This document shows positions 26,404-36,238 of a DNA stretch of 64,000 bases, one piece after another. The translations under genes and the position numbers were made by a program. Where the stretch lies: contig NZ_CP090978.1 in assembly GCF_021513275.1 (NCBI RefSeq), forward strand, positions 1,364,001 through 1,428,000. Direction: 5' to 3'. Under the pieces are notes generated by a model. That model searched no databases. It was not told where the DNA came from and worked only from the letters and a program-made list of their open reading frames with translations. How positions within the stretch are numbered: position 1 is the stretch's first letter; every line of letters starts with the position of its first letter. This DNA comes from Paenibacillus hexagrammi (GTDB taxonomy: Bacteria > Bacillota > Bacilli > Paenibacillales > NBRC-103111).

Positions 26404-29400
26404 ATGCAATTGGATTCTCAGGAAGAGATCGAATTAAGTTTGATAACTATCATCACGGATTTGTTTCAGATTTCAAGGGATTCTCTGGATATGGAGAAAA
26501 GCTTTATAGAACTAGGCATGAATTCAGTGCTATCGGTAGATTTCATAGAAGCAATTAATCATAAGTTAGAGATTGATTTAGGAGTCGAAATTGTTTTTGA
26601 TTACCGAGGTGTTAGGGAACTAGCTGATTATATCCGTGCAAAATACGGAAACATGCAGGATCAGGACGTTCCTTCGGGCAAAAAGAACCAACCGGTTAAT
26701 AGAAAACAAAAAGTAAAGTCTGAGCGAAAAAAAGCCGAGGATCCATCTAAGGCGGAAGAGCTAGTACAAGCGGAAGACTCGCTAAAGGCTAAAGAGCCAA
26801 TTAAAGAAGAAAATGAAGCTCGCTTTTCTGATGAGGTTAAGCGGGATTCAGATATAGCCATAATTGGTGTTTCAGGCAGGTTTGCTGGTTCTGAAAACGT
26901 TGAACAATTTTGGGAGCACCTGCAGAACGGAGATTGCTGCGTAACAGAAATTGACCGAAGAGGCTGGGATCTAGAAGACTATTATGATCGTAATGCTGCC
27001 CGTAAAAATAAATCAACAAGCAAATGGGGCGGGTTACTTACAGATATCGATAAATTTGATACCGAATTTTTTAATATTACGCCCCGTGAAGCAGAGAGGA
27101 TGGATCCTCAACAAAGGTTATTTTTAGAGGAATGCTTTAAGGCCATTGAAGACAGCGGTTATTCGATTGAACAGATGGCGGGAAGAAAAGCAGGCGTTTT
27201 TGTTGGAGGGCGGAGCTCGGATTATAAAGAAAAGACGTTGTTAGCAAACGATATCAATGCACTTACATTCTTGGGTACGGATATGTCTATATTGGCTTCA
27301 AGAATTTCCTACTTTTTAGACCTTAAGGGGCCGAGTTTAGCCATCGACACAGCTTGTTCCTCCTCCCTTGTAGCCATCCATTATGCGTGTGAAAGTATCC
27401 GTAGAGGAGAATCTGAAGTTGCATTAGGCGGTGGAGTCTTCGTCATTAATTCACCGGAGTTTATGATTATGGCCTCCAAAACGGAAATGTTATCCCCTGA
27501 CGGGACATGTAAAACCTTTGATAACGATGCGAATGGTATTGTAGTAGGTGAAGGGGTAGGGGTTCTCCTATTGAAACGATTGGATGCGGCGATCCAAGAT
27601 AGAGATCATATTTATGGAGTCATCAAGGGTTCGGCCATTAATCAGGATGGCAGAACGCAAAGCATCACAGCGCCTAGTTCACTTTCGCAAAAAGCCTTGC
27701 TTGTTGAGGCATATCAGAAAGCGATGATTCATCCCGAAACCATTAGTTACATGGAAGCCCATGGTACGGGAACCAAATTGGGCGATCCCATTGAATTCAA
27801 AGCATTAACCGAAGCTTTCCAGATGTTTACCGATAAAACTCAATTTTGCGCGATCGGGTCTCATAAACCTAATTTCGGGCATACGATTATGGCTGCCGGA
27901 ATGGCTGGAGTTCTTAAAATTTTAATGGCGATGAAATATCGCAAAATTCCACCGACCATTCATTTTACCAAGGTTAATGAACATGTCGATTTTGATAGCA
28001 GCCCATTTTTCTTAAATACGGAATTGCTGGAATGGAAACGCAAGGAGGGGACCCCTTTAAGGGCGGGGATCAGCTCGTTTGGATTTAGTGGAACGAATTG
28101 CCACCTTATCATGGAAGAAGCACCTATGCACGAGAGCAGTCCCCATATGGATAGTAAGCCGTACTATCCTTTCGTTTTTTCTGCAAAAACCAAAACAGCC
28201 TTGCATCAAAAGCTGTTGGATCTTAGCACATGGTTGGAAAAGGAAGCGGAAAACTATCGATTTGAAGATATCGCTTATACATTGCTCATTGGACGAAGCA
28301 GTTTCCTGTTTCGCTGCGCTTTTATTGCCAAAGATGCAGCGGATTTAAAAGAGAAGCTTGTAGAGATTGTTCAAAATGGGACAACAACATATTACTTTAG
28401 CAACGATACCAATCAATCCCCCAAACGTGAGCCCGTACTAAAAGAATTAAAAGAATATGGTGAAAGTCTGCTTGAAGAATTAGGGGAATTCAGCGATATA
28501 TCTTCTGACTCTTATAAAGAAAAGTTATCGGTGTTGTTATATCTGTATATTCAAGGTTATTCCTTGAATTGGAACCATTTATTTATGAACGAGAACAACC
28601 ACAAGATTCCTCTACCTACATATCCGTTTAACAGAAGAAGTTTCTGGTATCCCGAACAGCCGCAAGCTGTCAACGCTACTCCAACATTTGAACAGGCCAT
28701 TCAACTGCCGAAAAGCCAAACGGAACTACAACCCATTTCATCTCATCCTCCATCCATACAGAAAGAGGAACAATCTGTAGTGGATACTTTAATAATCAGT
28801 CTGGCGAATACCTTGGGTATTCCAGCAAACGTCCTGGATATCGATACAAAGTTTGTGGATATGGGATTGGATTCGATTACTGGTGTTGAATGGGTTCGAG
28901 AGCTCAATGACAAGTTCGGACTTTCTGTCAAAACCACGAAAATCTATGATTATCCAACAATCAGGCAATTCGTCAAACTGTTCGAAAAAGAATCGAAAAC
29001 ACAAAAAACGGGATTGCTGCAAGTTTCGTATCCATCGTCTGCAATTCGTACAGATGCAGAAGCTGCATATGTCGAAAAGCCGAAAGGGATTGCTTTGAAA
29101 CCAATGAATGATGGACGAATTGATGCATTGGACATATCCAAGCCATCCGAGATGAATGTGGCAATAAACCGTCAGGAATCCATACCAGCTAACAGGTTAG
29201 AGGAAACGGTAATACACAGTTTGGCGAATATGTTGGGCATTGCTTCCGATGCCTTTGATCAAGATACCATGTTTGTGGATATGGGGTTGGATTCGGTTAC
29301 CGGTGTTGAGTGGATTCAGGAAATCAATAGCCAGTTTGGACTTTCCATCAAAACCACAAAAATATATGATTACCCCACTATTCGGGCTTTTCTGGGATTC

Positions 29401-29559
29401 CTGGAGAAGGAATTGAAAGAACAGAAGCGGAACACGCCGGAAATTCCTTCGCAAAAGTCTTCATCAAATTCTTTGCAATCACTGATCCAACAAGTTCATC
29501 AGGGGAAACTTGGAGCGGATCAAGCCCTGCAGTTTTTTAGCCTTGCTGAAAGAAGCTAG
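26404..29559 (+). CDS. trans-AT PKS A: ACP-KS1-ACP-ACP
   Basis: A 1051-aa intact protein. Domains: ACP1 (GMNSVLSVDF, S41), an acidic/lysine-rich linker (about 90-140), KS1 (DTACSSS, C318; EAHGTGTKLGD; KPNFGH for the usual KSNIGH), then two nearly identical ACPs, VDMGLDSITGVEW (S824) and VDMGLDSVTGVEW (S964). Both tandem ACPs have the flag tryptophan in DSxxxxxW, the mark of carriers that recruit an HMG-synthase cassette for beta-branching. There is no KR or DH, so the beta-keto group stays available for that chemistry. No AT domain is present. GAGGAG precedes the ATG. The protein begins with a carrier, so the starter is either loaded in trans or passed from elsewhere. The C-terminal segment LQSLIQQVHQGKLGADQALQFF looks like a docking helix for PKS B. 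Confidence 0.92.
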   Translation: MQLDSQEEIELSLITIITDLFQISRDSLDMEKSFIELGMNSVLSVDFIEAINHKLEIDLGVEIVFDYRGVRELADYIRAKYGNMQDQDVPSGKKNQPVNRKQKVKSERKKAEDPSKAEELVQAEDSLKAKEPIKEENEARFSDEVKRDSDIAIIGVSGRFAGSENVEQFWEHLQNGDCCVTEIDRRGWDLEDYYDRNAARKNKSTSKWGGLLTDIDKFDTEFFNITPREAERMDPQQRLFLEECFKAIEDSGYSIEQMAGRKAGVFVGGRSSDYKEKTLLANDINALTFLGTDMSILASRISYFLDLKGPSLAIDTACSSSLVAIHYACESIRRGESEVALGGGVFVINSPEFMIMASKTEMLSPDGTCKTFDNDANGIVVGEGVGVLLLKRLDAAIQDRDHIYGVIKGSAINQDGRTQSITAPSSLSQKALLVEAYQKAMIHPETISYMEAHGTGTKLGDPIEFKALTEAFQMFTDKTQFCAIGSHKPNFGHTIMAAGMAGVLKILMAMKYRKIPPTIHFTKVNEHVDFDSSPFFLNTELLEWKRKEGTPLRAGISSFGFSGTNCHLIMEEAPMHESSPHMDSKPYYPFVFSAKTKTALHQKLLDLSTWLEKEAENYRFEDIAYTLLIGRSSFLFRCAFIAKDAADLKEKLVEIVQNGTTTYYFSNDTNQSPKREPVLKELKEYGESLLEELGEFSDISSDSYKEKLSVLLYLYIQGYSLNWNHLFMNENNHKIPLPTYPFNRRSFWYPEQPQAVNATPTFEQAIQLPKSQTELQPISSHPPSIQKEEQSVVDTLIISLANTLGIPANVLDIDTKFVDMGLDSITGVEWVRELNDKFGLSVKTTKIYDYPTIRQFVKLFEKESKTQKTGLLQVSYPSSAIRTDAEAAYVEKPKGIALKPMNDGRIDALDISKPSEMNVAINRQESIPANRLEETVIHSLANMLGIASDAFDQDTMFVDMGLDSVTGVEWIQEINSQFGLSIKTTKIYDYPTIRAFLGFLEKELKEQKRNTPEIPSQKSSSNSLQSLIQQVHQGKLGADQALQFFSLAERS

Positions 29560-29643
29560 TACAATAACAGACCTTACTAGTGCCTTATATGGTATTTCAA
29601 ATGAAATAGACGGTTGTAGCATGTAAATAATGAGGTGGTCAAT

Positions 29644-32600
29644 ATGAATCCGGAAGAGATCTTCCAGGCATTGCAATCAGGGACGATGACTCCTGAGGAT
29701 GCTGAAAAGATGTTATTAAAATTACGGCCAACAGCACCTGACCAAGACACTTTCAATCCATCGAACGTAAAACCTGAGTTATTGGGAAATCCGATATTTC
29801 AAAAACGATATCATTGTAAATGGAGTTACTATGCGGGCTCTATGGGACGGGGAATCGCTTCGGAACCATTAGTCGTTGCTATGGGCAAAGCGGATCTATT
29901 AAGTATTTTTGGGAGCGCTGGGCTGAGTGTCAGCGAAATCGAGGAGCATATTACAAGCTTGCAAACTCAGCTTGGACCGGACAAGCCGTTCGGTATGTGT
30001 CTAATTCGCAATTTGGATCATATCGAAGAAGAATGGGAACGCGTAGAATTATTTCTAAAATATCAAATTCCGGTCGTAGAAGCATCGGCTTATGCTCAGT
30101 TAACCTTGCCATTAGTCTATTTTCGCACGAAAGGTCTCGTTCAGCATGGGAACAAGATTGTAATTCCCCGACGCATCATCGGTAAGTGTTCCCGACTGGA
30201 AGTAGCGCGATTATTTTTATCACCGCCTCCAATGCCTATCATTCGTGAGCTATTAAACGAAGGATTGATTAGCGATGAGGAGGCAAGGTTATCGCAATAC
30301 ATCCCTATGGCAGATGATCTTGCTGTGGAAGCCGATTCCGGAGGACATACAGACCAAGGAGTTTCGTTTTCATTAATCCCATCCGTTATTTCTTTAAAAA
30401 ATAGCTTACAGCGCCAATATCAATATCAAGAAGAGATTATGATCGGTTGCGGGGGCGGCATCGGCACACCTGAGGCTGCTGCCGCAGCCTTTACATTGGG
30501 TGCTGATTTCATTTTTACCGGTTCGATTAATCATTGTACCGTCGAAAGCGGCGCTCATCCAGTAATCAAAGATCTATTACATACCATTACAATCCATGAT
30601 ACGGCAATTACGATTGCCGGAGATATGTTTGAAGTTGGTGCGAAAGCACAAGTTGTTAAGAAAAGCACGCAGTTTCACGCACGTGCAAACCATTTATATA
30701 AATTGTACATGAATTACCATTCGCTTGAAGATATTCCACAGGCGATCAAGAATCAAATTGAAACCTTATATTTCAAGAAGACATTCGCTGAAGTATGGAC
30801 TGAGGTTTGTGAATATAAAAAAGGGAAAAAATCGGAACAGCTAAGGGAAGCCGAAGAGAATCCTCGATATAAAATGGCTTTGATCTTTAAATGGTATTTT
30901 GCCCATTGTAGTCAGGTCACCCGAAATGGTGATGAATCTGAGAAAGATAATTTCTTAATCCCATGCGGTCCGGCGATGGGCGCTTTTAATCAGTGGGTAA
31001 AAGGAACTCCCTATGAACATTGGAAAAATCGTCACGTAGATCAAATTGCTGAATGGCTAATGATGAAAGCTTGTGATCATATACGTTCCAAACCACTTAT
31101 GGGGGAAGAGGTATTATCCACAGAGGAACGCGTGGCAACAGATCATGAATATCCAGCGATTGCCATCATAGGGATGTCGGGACAATTTCCTAAGGCAAAA
31201 ACGGTAGCAGAATTTTGGGATAATGTGAGTCAGGGGAAGGATTGTATTTCAGAGATTCCATCAAATCGTTGGTCTATCGATGATTATTACGATCCTGAGT
31301 TGAAAACACCCGGAAAAACGAATTGCAAATGGCTGGGCGTTTTAGAGGATGTGGATGTATTTGATCCTCTATTTTTTAGAACTTCACCAACGGAAGCAGA
31401 GCTGATGGATCCCCAGCAGCGCTTGTTTTTGGAAAATTGCTGGCATTGTATTGAAGATGCTGGTTTGAATCCTGTCAGCTTATCAGAAAGCCGCTGTGGT
31501 GTTTTCGTAGGCTGTGGCCCCGGTGATTACAGACAGCATACACCTGAAGAAGAATTATCCGCTCAAGGTTATATGGGAAGTTCCATGGCGATTCTATCGG
31601 CACGCATCGCGTACTTCCTAAATTTGAAAGGTCCTAGTCTAGCGATCGACACCGCCTGCTCTTCTTCACTAGTAGCTATTGCGGAAGCATGTAATAACTT
31701 GGTCTTGAAAAATTGTGATATGGCCTTGGCAGGCGGGGTTAACTTATTTTTAAGCCCGGCAGGTTTTATCACCAATACAAAATCGGGCATGTTATCTCAA
31801 GATGGCCGTTGTTTTAGTTTTGATACACGAGCGAACGGTTATGTTCCAGGTGAAGGTGTAGGAGTTATCTTATTGAAACGGTTGGAAGATGCGGTTCGAG
31901 ACGGAGATCCGATTCATGGTGTGATTCGGGGATGGGGCGTCAATCAGGATGGAAAAACGAACGGCATTACCGCTCCCAGCGTGAATTCACAGATTCAATT
32001 AGAAAAAGAAGTTTACGAGCGTTTTGGTATTAATCCGGAAAGAATTTCTATGGTAGAAGCACATGGAACGGGAACAAAACTGGGGGATCCCATTGAGGTT
32101 GAGGCTCTGACTGAATCGTTTCAGTCCTTTACCGATAAGAAGAATTATTGTGCTTTAGGATCTGTTAAAAGCAATATTGGGCATCTCATTAAAGCGGCTG
32201 GAATTGCCGGTGTCATTAAAGTTTTAATGGCAATGCGACACCGTATGCTGCCGCCAACGATCCATTTTCAAACGTTAAATGAACATATTACCCTTGAAGA
32301 CAGCCCATTTTATATAAATACGGAATTACAACCATGGGAGGTACCAGCAGGACTGCCCCGTTGTGCCAGCGTGAGTTCTTTTGGGTTTAGTGGAACCAAT
32401 GCCCATATTGTGATTGAAGAATATCTTCAGGAGAACACATCCTGCGCAGTTCCGAACGGGGTAAAACCGGCTCAACCGCCCCTGTTTGTCCTATCTGCTG
32501 CAAGTAAAGAACAACTAAAAGCCTATGCCCAATCCATCAAGGACTTTGTAGAAATGAATAAATCGGTAAGCTTACACGATGTGGCTTACACTTTACAAGT

Positions 32601-34461
32601 TGGGCGATTGGCGATGGATTATCGACTGGCGTTATTAATCAATTCGAGGGAGGAATTACTTAAGGCCCTTGAAAGCTACATGACAGACCATGCATCGGAA
32701 TCTATACGTTTTAACCAGATTAAAAAGAGCAAACATGAAGCGGGGCTATCGAACACAGATGAAGATACATATAAGATCCTGCAAAGTTACATTCAAAAAG
32801 GCGACTACTGGAACATATTGGATTTGTGGATAAATGGGTTTGTATTTGACTGGAATCATCTATATGTTACCCAGGATCAACCAAGGCGTATCAACATTCC
32901 TACATATCCATTCGCAAGAGAACGTTATTGGCTGCCTGAAAATATCATACAAACCAAACCTACAGCATCCGTATCTGCTGCTTCGGTCATTCATCCGTTA
33001 TTACACCAAAATACTTCCAGCCTATTCACACAGCGATTTACATCCACATTTACAGGCAGGGAGTTTTTTTTGAACGACCACGTTGTAAGAGGGCAGCGCG
33101 TTTTGCCGGGAGTAGCTTACCTGGAGATGGCCAGAGCAGCTATAGAACAGGCCATGGAGGAATCCAGACCAACTTCCGTATGTTTGAAAAATATCGTTTG
33201 GTCCCGCCCGGTCATTGTGGACAATGAAAGGTATCCGCTGCATATTGAACTAAACGCGAATGAGCATGGAGAAATTGCCTATGAAGTGTATAGTAAACCC
33301 GATGAGGCTAATACCGAACCGATCGTGCATAACCAGGGTACCGCGATACTGAAACCTGCTGCGGAAAGAATCACCTTAGATCTAAAAGCAATACAATCCG
33401 AGTGCAGCCAAAGTATTCTTACACGGGAACAATGTTACGAAGTTTATCAAAGAAAGGGAATTGAGTATGGAATAGGTCATAAGGGGATTGAGAAGATATT
33501 TGTTGGAAAGGGACAAGTGCTGGCAATGCTCTCGCTACCGACCTCTCTCTCTCATACTGAAGAACAATATGTTTTGCATCCAAGTATCATGGATTCAGCC
33601 TTACAAGCTTCTATAGGTTTAACTCTAGATCAAGAAGAAATGGGTACAAAAAATTCTTTGAAATTATCGCTCCCGTTTGCTTTGCAAGAAGTTGAGATTT
33701 TTGGTGCTTGCACATCCGCGATGTGGGCCTTCATTAGACGTAGTAACAGCAATTCTCCCGAAGACAGGATTCAAAAGCTTGATGTTGATATCTGTGATGA
33801 TACAGGAAGCGTTAGAGTACGCATTCAAGCACTGACAAGCAGATTTGTAGAAGGTGAGCTGGGGGCAGGAGGATCTACGGAACCTTTTGGAACTTTGCTG
33901 CTTTCTCCTATTTGGAAAGAGCAAGCAATCTCTATCTCGGCAGAAGCATCGCAGTTGGATGATTATGACCATCATCATGTATTCCTTTGTGAGTTAAGTC
34001 AAAATCTACAGCGAAGCATCGAAGCTCATTTGAGGAGAGCTATGCCGGAAGTCCGCCTCCTGACCATGCAGGCCCCCTGCCAAGAGCCGGACAAGCGGTT
34101 TCAGGCGTATGCCATTCAATTATTTGAGGAGATCTATCGTCTCTTTAAAGAAAGACCAAGAGGCAAAACGTTTGTTCAACTTGTAACCGCCAATCATGAA
34201 CAACAACGAATCTTTTCCGGACTTGTGGGGCTGTTACGAACTGCTCATTTGGAGAATCCAAACTTTTTCGGGCAATGCATTGAAATAGAGACCACAGAGA
34301 ATGCTGAAGGAATTGTAGCGAAATTATTGGAGAATAGTCAAACTCCTTCTGATAAATGGATTCGATATCAAAATGATAAACGTATGGTTCATGGCTGGAT
34401 TGAATGTGAGACGATTCAAGTTGAAGCGAATATTCCCTGGAAAGAGGGGGGATTTATTTAA
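29644..34461 (+). CDS. trans-AT PKS B, fragment 1: docking-ER-KS2-DH2-KR2 (start)
   Basis: An N-terminal docking segment (EIFQALQSGTMTPEDAEKML) is followed by a complete PfaD-type enoyl reductase (about 45-480; [46 protein letters not shown]). Then come KS2 (DTACSSS, C672; H807; H847), DH2 (DHVVRGQRVLPG, H1146; HPSIMDSALQA, D1317) and the structural part of KR2. ER enzymes of this type are normally separate proteins in trans-AT systems, so the in-line position is notable; it would act on the beta-branched chain made by PKS A. The ATG at 29644 has GAGGTGG 5 bp upstream; a GTG at 29635 overlaps that site and was rejected. The frame ends at six Gs (34446-34451); seven would continue into KR2. 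Confidence 0.92.
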   Translation: MNPEEIFQALQSGTMTPEDAEKMLLKLRPTAPDQDTFNPSNVKPELLGNPIFQKRYHCKWSYYAGSMGRGIASEPLVVAMGKADLLSIFGSAGLSVSEIEEHITSLQTQLGPDKPFGMCLIRNLDHIEEEWERVELFLKYQIPVVEASAYAQLTLPLVYFRTKGLVQHGNKIVIPRRIIGKCSRLEVARLFLSPPPMPIIRELLNEGLISDEEARLSQYIPMADDLAVEADSGGHTDQGVSFSLIPSVISLKNSLQRQYQYQEEIMIGCGGGIGTPEAAAAAFTLGADFIFTGSINHCTVESGAHPVIKDLLHTITIHDTAITIAGDMFEVGAKAQVVKKSTQFHARANHLYKLYMNYHSLEDIPQAIKNQIETLYFKKTFAEVWTEVCEYKKGKKSEQLREAEENPRYKMALIFKWYFAHCSQVTRNGDESEKDNFLIPCGPAMGAFNQWVKGTPYEHWKNRHVDQIAEWLMMKACDHIRSKPLMGEEVLSTEERVATDHEYPAIAIIGMSGQFPKAKTVAEFWDNVSQGKDCISEIPSNRWSIDDYYDPELKTPGKTNCKWLGVLEDVDVFDPLFFRTSPTEAELMDPQQRLFLENCWHCIEDAGLNPVSLSESRCGVFVGCGPGDYRQHTPEEELSAQGYMGSSMAILSARIAYFLNLKGPSLAIDTACSSSLVAIAEACNNLVLKNCDMALAGGVNLFLSPAGFITNTKSGMLSQDGRCFSFDTRANGYVPGEGVGVILLKRLEDAVRDGDPIHGVIRGWGVNQDGKTNGITAPSVNSQIQLEKEVYERFGINPERISMVEAHGTGTKLGDPIEVEALTESFQSFTDKKNYCALGSVKSNIGHLIKAAGIAGVIKVLMAMRHRMLPPTIHFQTLNEHITLEDSPFYINTELQPWEVPAGLPRCASVSSFGFSGTNAHIVIEEYLQENTSCAVPNGVKPAQPPLFVLSAASKEQLKAYAQSIKDFVEMNKSVSLHDVAYTLQVGRLAMDYRLALLINSREELLKALESYMTDHASESIRFNQIKKSKHEAGLSNTDEDTYKILQSYIQKGDYWNILDLWINGFVFDWNHLYVTQDQPRRINIPTYPFARERYWLPENIIQTKPTASVSAASVIHPLLHQNTSSLFTQRFTSTFTGREFFLNDHVVRGQRVLPGVAYLEMARAAIEQAMEESRPTSVCLKNIVWSRPVIVDNERYPLHIELNANEHGEIAYEVYSKPDEANTEPIVHNQGTAILKPAAERITLDLKAIQSECSQSILTREQCYEVYQRKGIEYGIGHKGIEKIFVGKGQVLAMLSLPTSLSHTEEQYVLHPSIMDSALQASIGLTLDQEEMGTKNSLKLSLPFALQEVEIFGACTSAMWAFIRRSNSNSPEDRIQKLDVDICDDTGSVRVRIQALTSRFVEGELGAGGSTEPFGTLLLSPIWKEQAISISAEASQLDDYDHHHVFLCELSQNLQRSIEAHLRRAMPEVRLLTMQAPCQEPDKRFQAYAIQLFEEIYRLFKERPRGKTFVQLVTANHEQQRIFSGLVGLLRTAHLENPNFFGQCIEIETTENAEGIVAKLLENSQTPSDKWIRYQNDKRMVHGWIECETIQVEANIPWKEGGFI

Positions 34462-34532
34462 TTACTGGGGGACTTGGCGGGTTAGGGCTCATAGTTGCCA
34501 AAGAAATCGCAAAGCGAGTCAAGCATGCATCT

Positions 34533-35807
34533 TTGATTCTAACAGGCAGATCTCCGCTCAGTGAGGATATACATGCTAAACTGAAGGAATGGAACAGTAC
34601 AGATATCAGGATTGAATACAGGCAGGTCGATGTGTCCGATCTCAATGCGGTTAACGAGCTCATTCAAAACATTCGAGAATACTTCGGGGAACTTCATGGT
34701 ATTATCCATGGCGCTGGTGTAATCAAAGACAACTTCATCATTAAAAAGACAAAAGATGAATTCGCGGATGTACTAGCGCCTAAGGTAACAGGGCTGGTCA
34801 ATCTGGATCAAGCCAGTCAAGATGTTAAGCTGGACTTTTTTATTCTGTTCTCTGCTATCGCTGGAACGATTGGTAATGTTGGACAGGCTGATTACGCAAC
34901 TGCCAATGCCTTTATGGATGCTTATGCTAGTTATCGTAATCATTTGGCCCAATTGAACCAACGTCACGGGAAAACGTTATCGATCAATTGGCCGTTGTGG
35001 CGAGATGGCGGAATGCGCGTTGATCAAGAACGTGAGAAAATGATGGTTCAGAATACCGGAATGTTGGCTATGGAGACTGAAAGCGGAATCCTGGCTTTAT
35101 ATAGAAGTATAGCATCAGGTGAAAATCAAGTGATGGTGATGGAAGGCCAGCTCGCTAAAATGAAGCAGCAGCTGTTGGAAAACAGCCCTGTTTCCGTAAG
35201 GTCGATGAAGAAGGTTGCTGATAGTAACAATTTACAAGATCAAGTGCAACAAGATCTGATTAAAATGGTATCAGATTTACTTGAGGTAAATCCCGCAAAC
35301 ATCGATGTAACCGTATCGCTTACTGATTATGGATTTGATCCTTTCCGTGTGGCTGAATTAGCCAATAAAATCAGCGAGGAATATTCATTTGAGGTTTCCA
35401 CACATCTATTATTTGATCATTCAACGATTCATCACATTACCAGCTACTTGATAGATAAGTACGGTGATAGGCTCAAAAATACATATCGGATAGAGCATTC
35501 GGACCAACAATCTCCCGCTGCAGATGGTACAAGGACGGCAGTCGGAGAAGAACTGATTAATGAAAAAGTCGTTACTTATTTGAAAAGAGTGCTATCTACA
35601 GTCATCAAGCTGCCCGTAAATCGAATAGAAGCGGATGCCGAGTTGGAAAAGTACGGAATCGATTCGATCGTGGTGATGCAAATAACGAATCAATTAGAAA
35701 AGGATTTCGGTTCATTATCGAAAACTTTGTTCTTTGAATACCAAAATATTCAAGAGTTGGCCGGATATTTTATGGAGACACACAAGGAGCAGCTGCAAAA
35801 ATATTAG
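34533..35807 (+). CDS. PKS B, fragment 2: KR2-ACP2a*-ACP2b
   Basis: Coding in this frame begins near 34452 (YLITGGLGGLGLIVAKEIAKRV), before the first ATG. KR2 has the NADPH glycines and the catalytic Tyr in GQADYATANAFMDAY. VIKDN suggests the B-type stereochemical class. Two carriers follow. ACP2a reads DYGFDPFRVAELANKI: the Ser that receives phosphopantetheine is Pro (codon CCT, 35340-35342), so it cannot be loaded. ACP2b reads KYGIDSIVVMQ and is normal. The frame ends at five As (35797-35801); six would give LQKILGIENK and run into KS3. Confidence 0.85.
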   Translation: MILTGRSPLSEDIHAKLKEWNSTDIRIEYRQVDVSDLNAVNELIQNIREYFGELHGIIHGAGVIKDNFIIKKTKDEFADVLAPKVTGLVNLDQASQDVKLDFFILFSAIAGTIGNVGQADYATANAFMDAYASYRNHLAQLNQRHGKTLSINWPLWRDGGMRVDQEREKMMVQNTGMLAMETESGILALYRSIASGENQVMVMEGQLAKMKQQLLENSPVSVRSMKKVADSNNLQDQVQQDLIKMVSDLLEVNPANIDVTVSLTDYGFDPFRVAELANKISEEYSFEVSTHLLFDHSTIHHITSYLIDKYGDRLKNTYRIEHSDQQSPAADGTRTAVGEELINEKVVTYLKRVLSTVIKLPVNRIEADAELEKYGIDSIVVMQITNQLEKDFGSLSKTLFFEYQNIQELAGYFMETHKEQLQKY

Positions 35808-35866
35808 GAATAGAGAATAAAGTAACAGCAACGGTTCACCAGGAACAAGATCCAGTCGTATACAGT

Positions 35867-36238
35867 GTGATGATGGCTCCTAAAAGCCATACTCACAAGC
35901 GATTTACCTCGTTAAAACGATCTCCAGAAGAGAGAGAAAACGAGGTATTTGACGTTGCCATTATCGGAGTCTCAGGGCGGTATCCCGGGGCGAGAAATCT
36001 ACAGGAATTCTGGAACAATTTGCGGAATGGTCGGGATTGCATTACTGAAATTCCTAAAGAACGTTGGGATTCCAGCGTATACTTTGACGAAGATAAAACG
36101 AAATCCGGGAAGACATATTCCAAGTGGGGGGATTTTTGGAGGGGGTCGATCAATTCGACCCGCTTTTCTTTAATATCTCCCCCGCGAAGCGGAACTGATG
36201 GATCCTCAGGAACGATTGTTTTTGGAGTGCGTGTATGA
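35867..36238 (+). CDS. PKS B, fragment 3: start of KS3
   Basis: N-terminal part of KS3 (DVAIIGVSGRYPGARNLQEFWNNL, ITEIPKERWDSSVYFDED). Coding really begins near 35802. The frame breaks at six Gs (36126-36131; seven expected, giving KWGGFLEGVDQFDPLFF) and once more near 36177-36186, where comparison with KS4 and KS7 shows one base missing before REAELMDPQER. Confidence 0.75.
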   Translation: MMMAPKSHTHKRFTSLKRSPEERENEVFDVAIIGVSGRYPGARNLQEFWNNLRNGRDCITEIPKERWDSSVYFDEDKTKSGKTYSKWGDFWRGSINSTRFSLISPPRSGTDGSSGTIVFGVRV

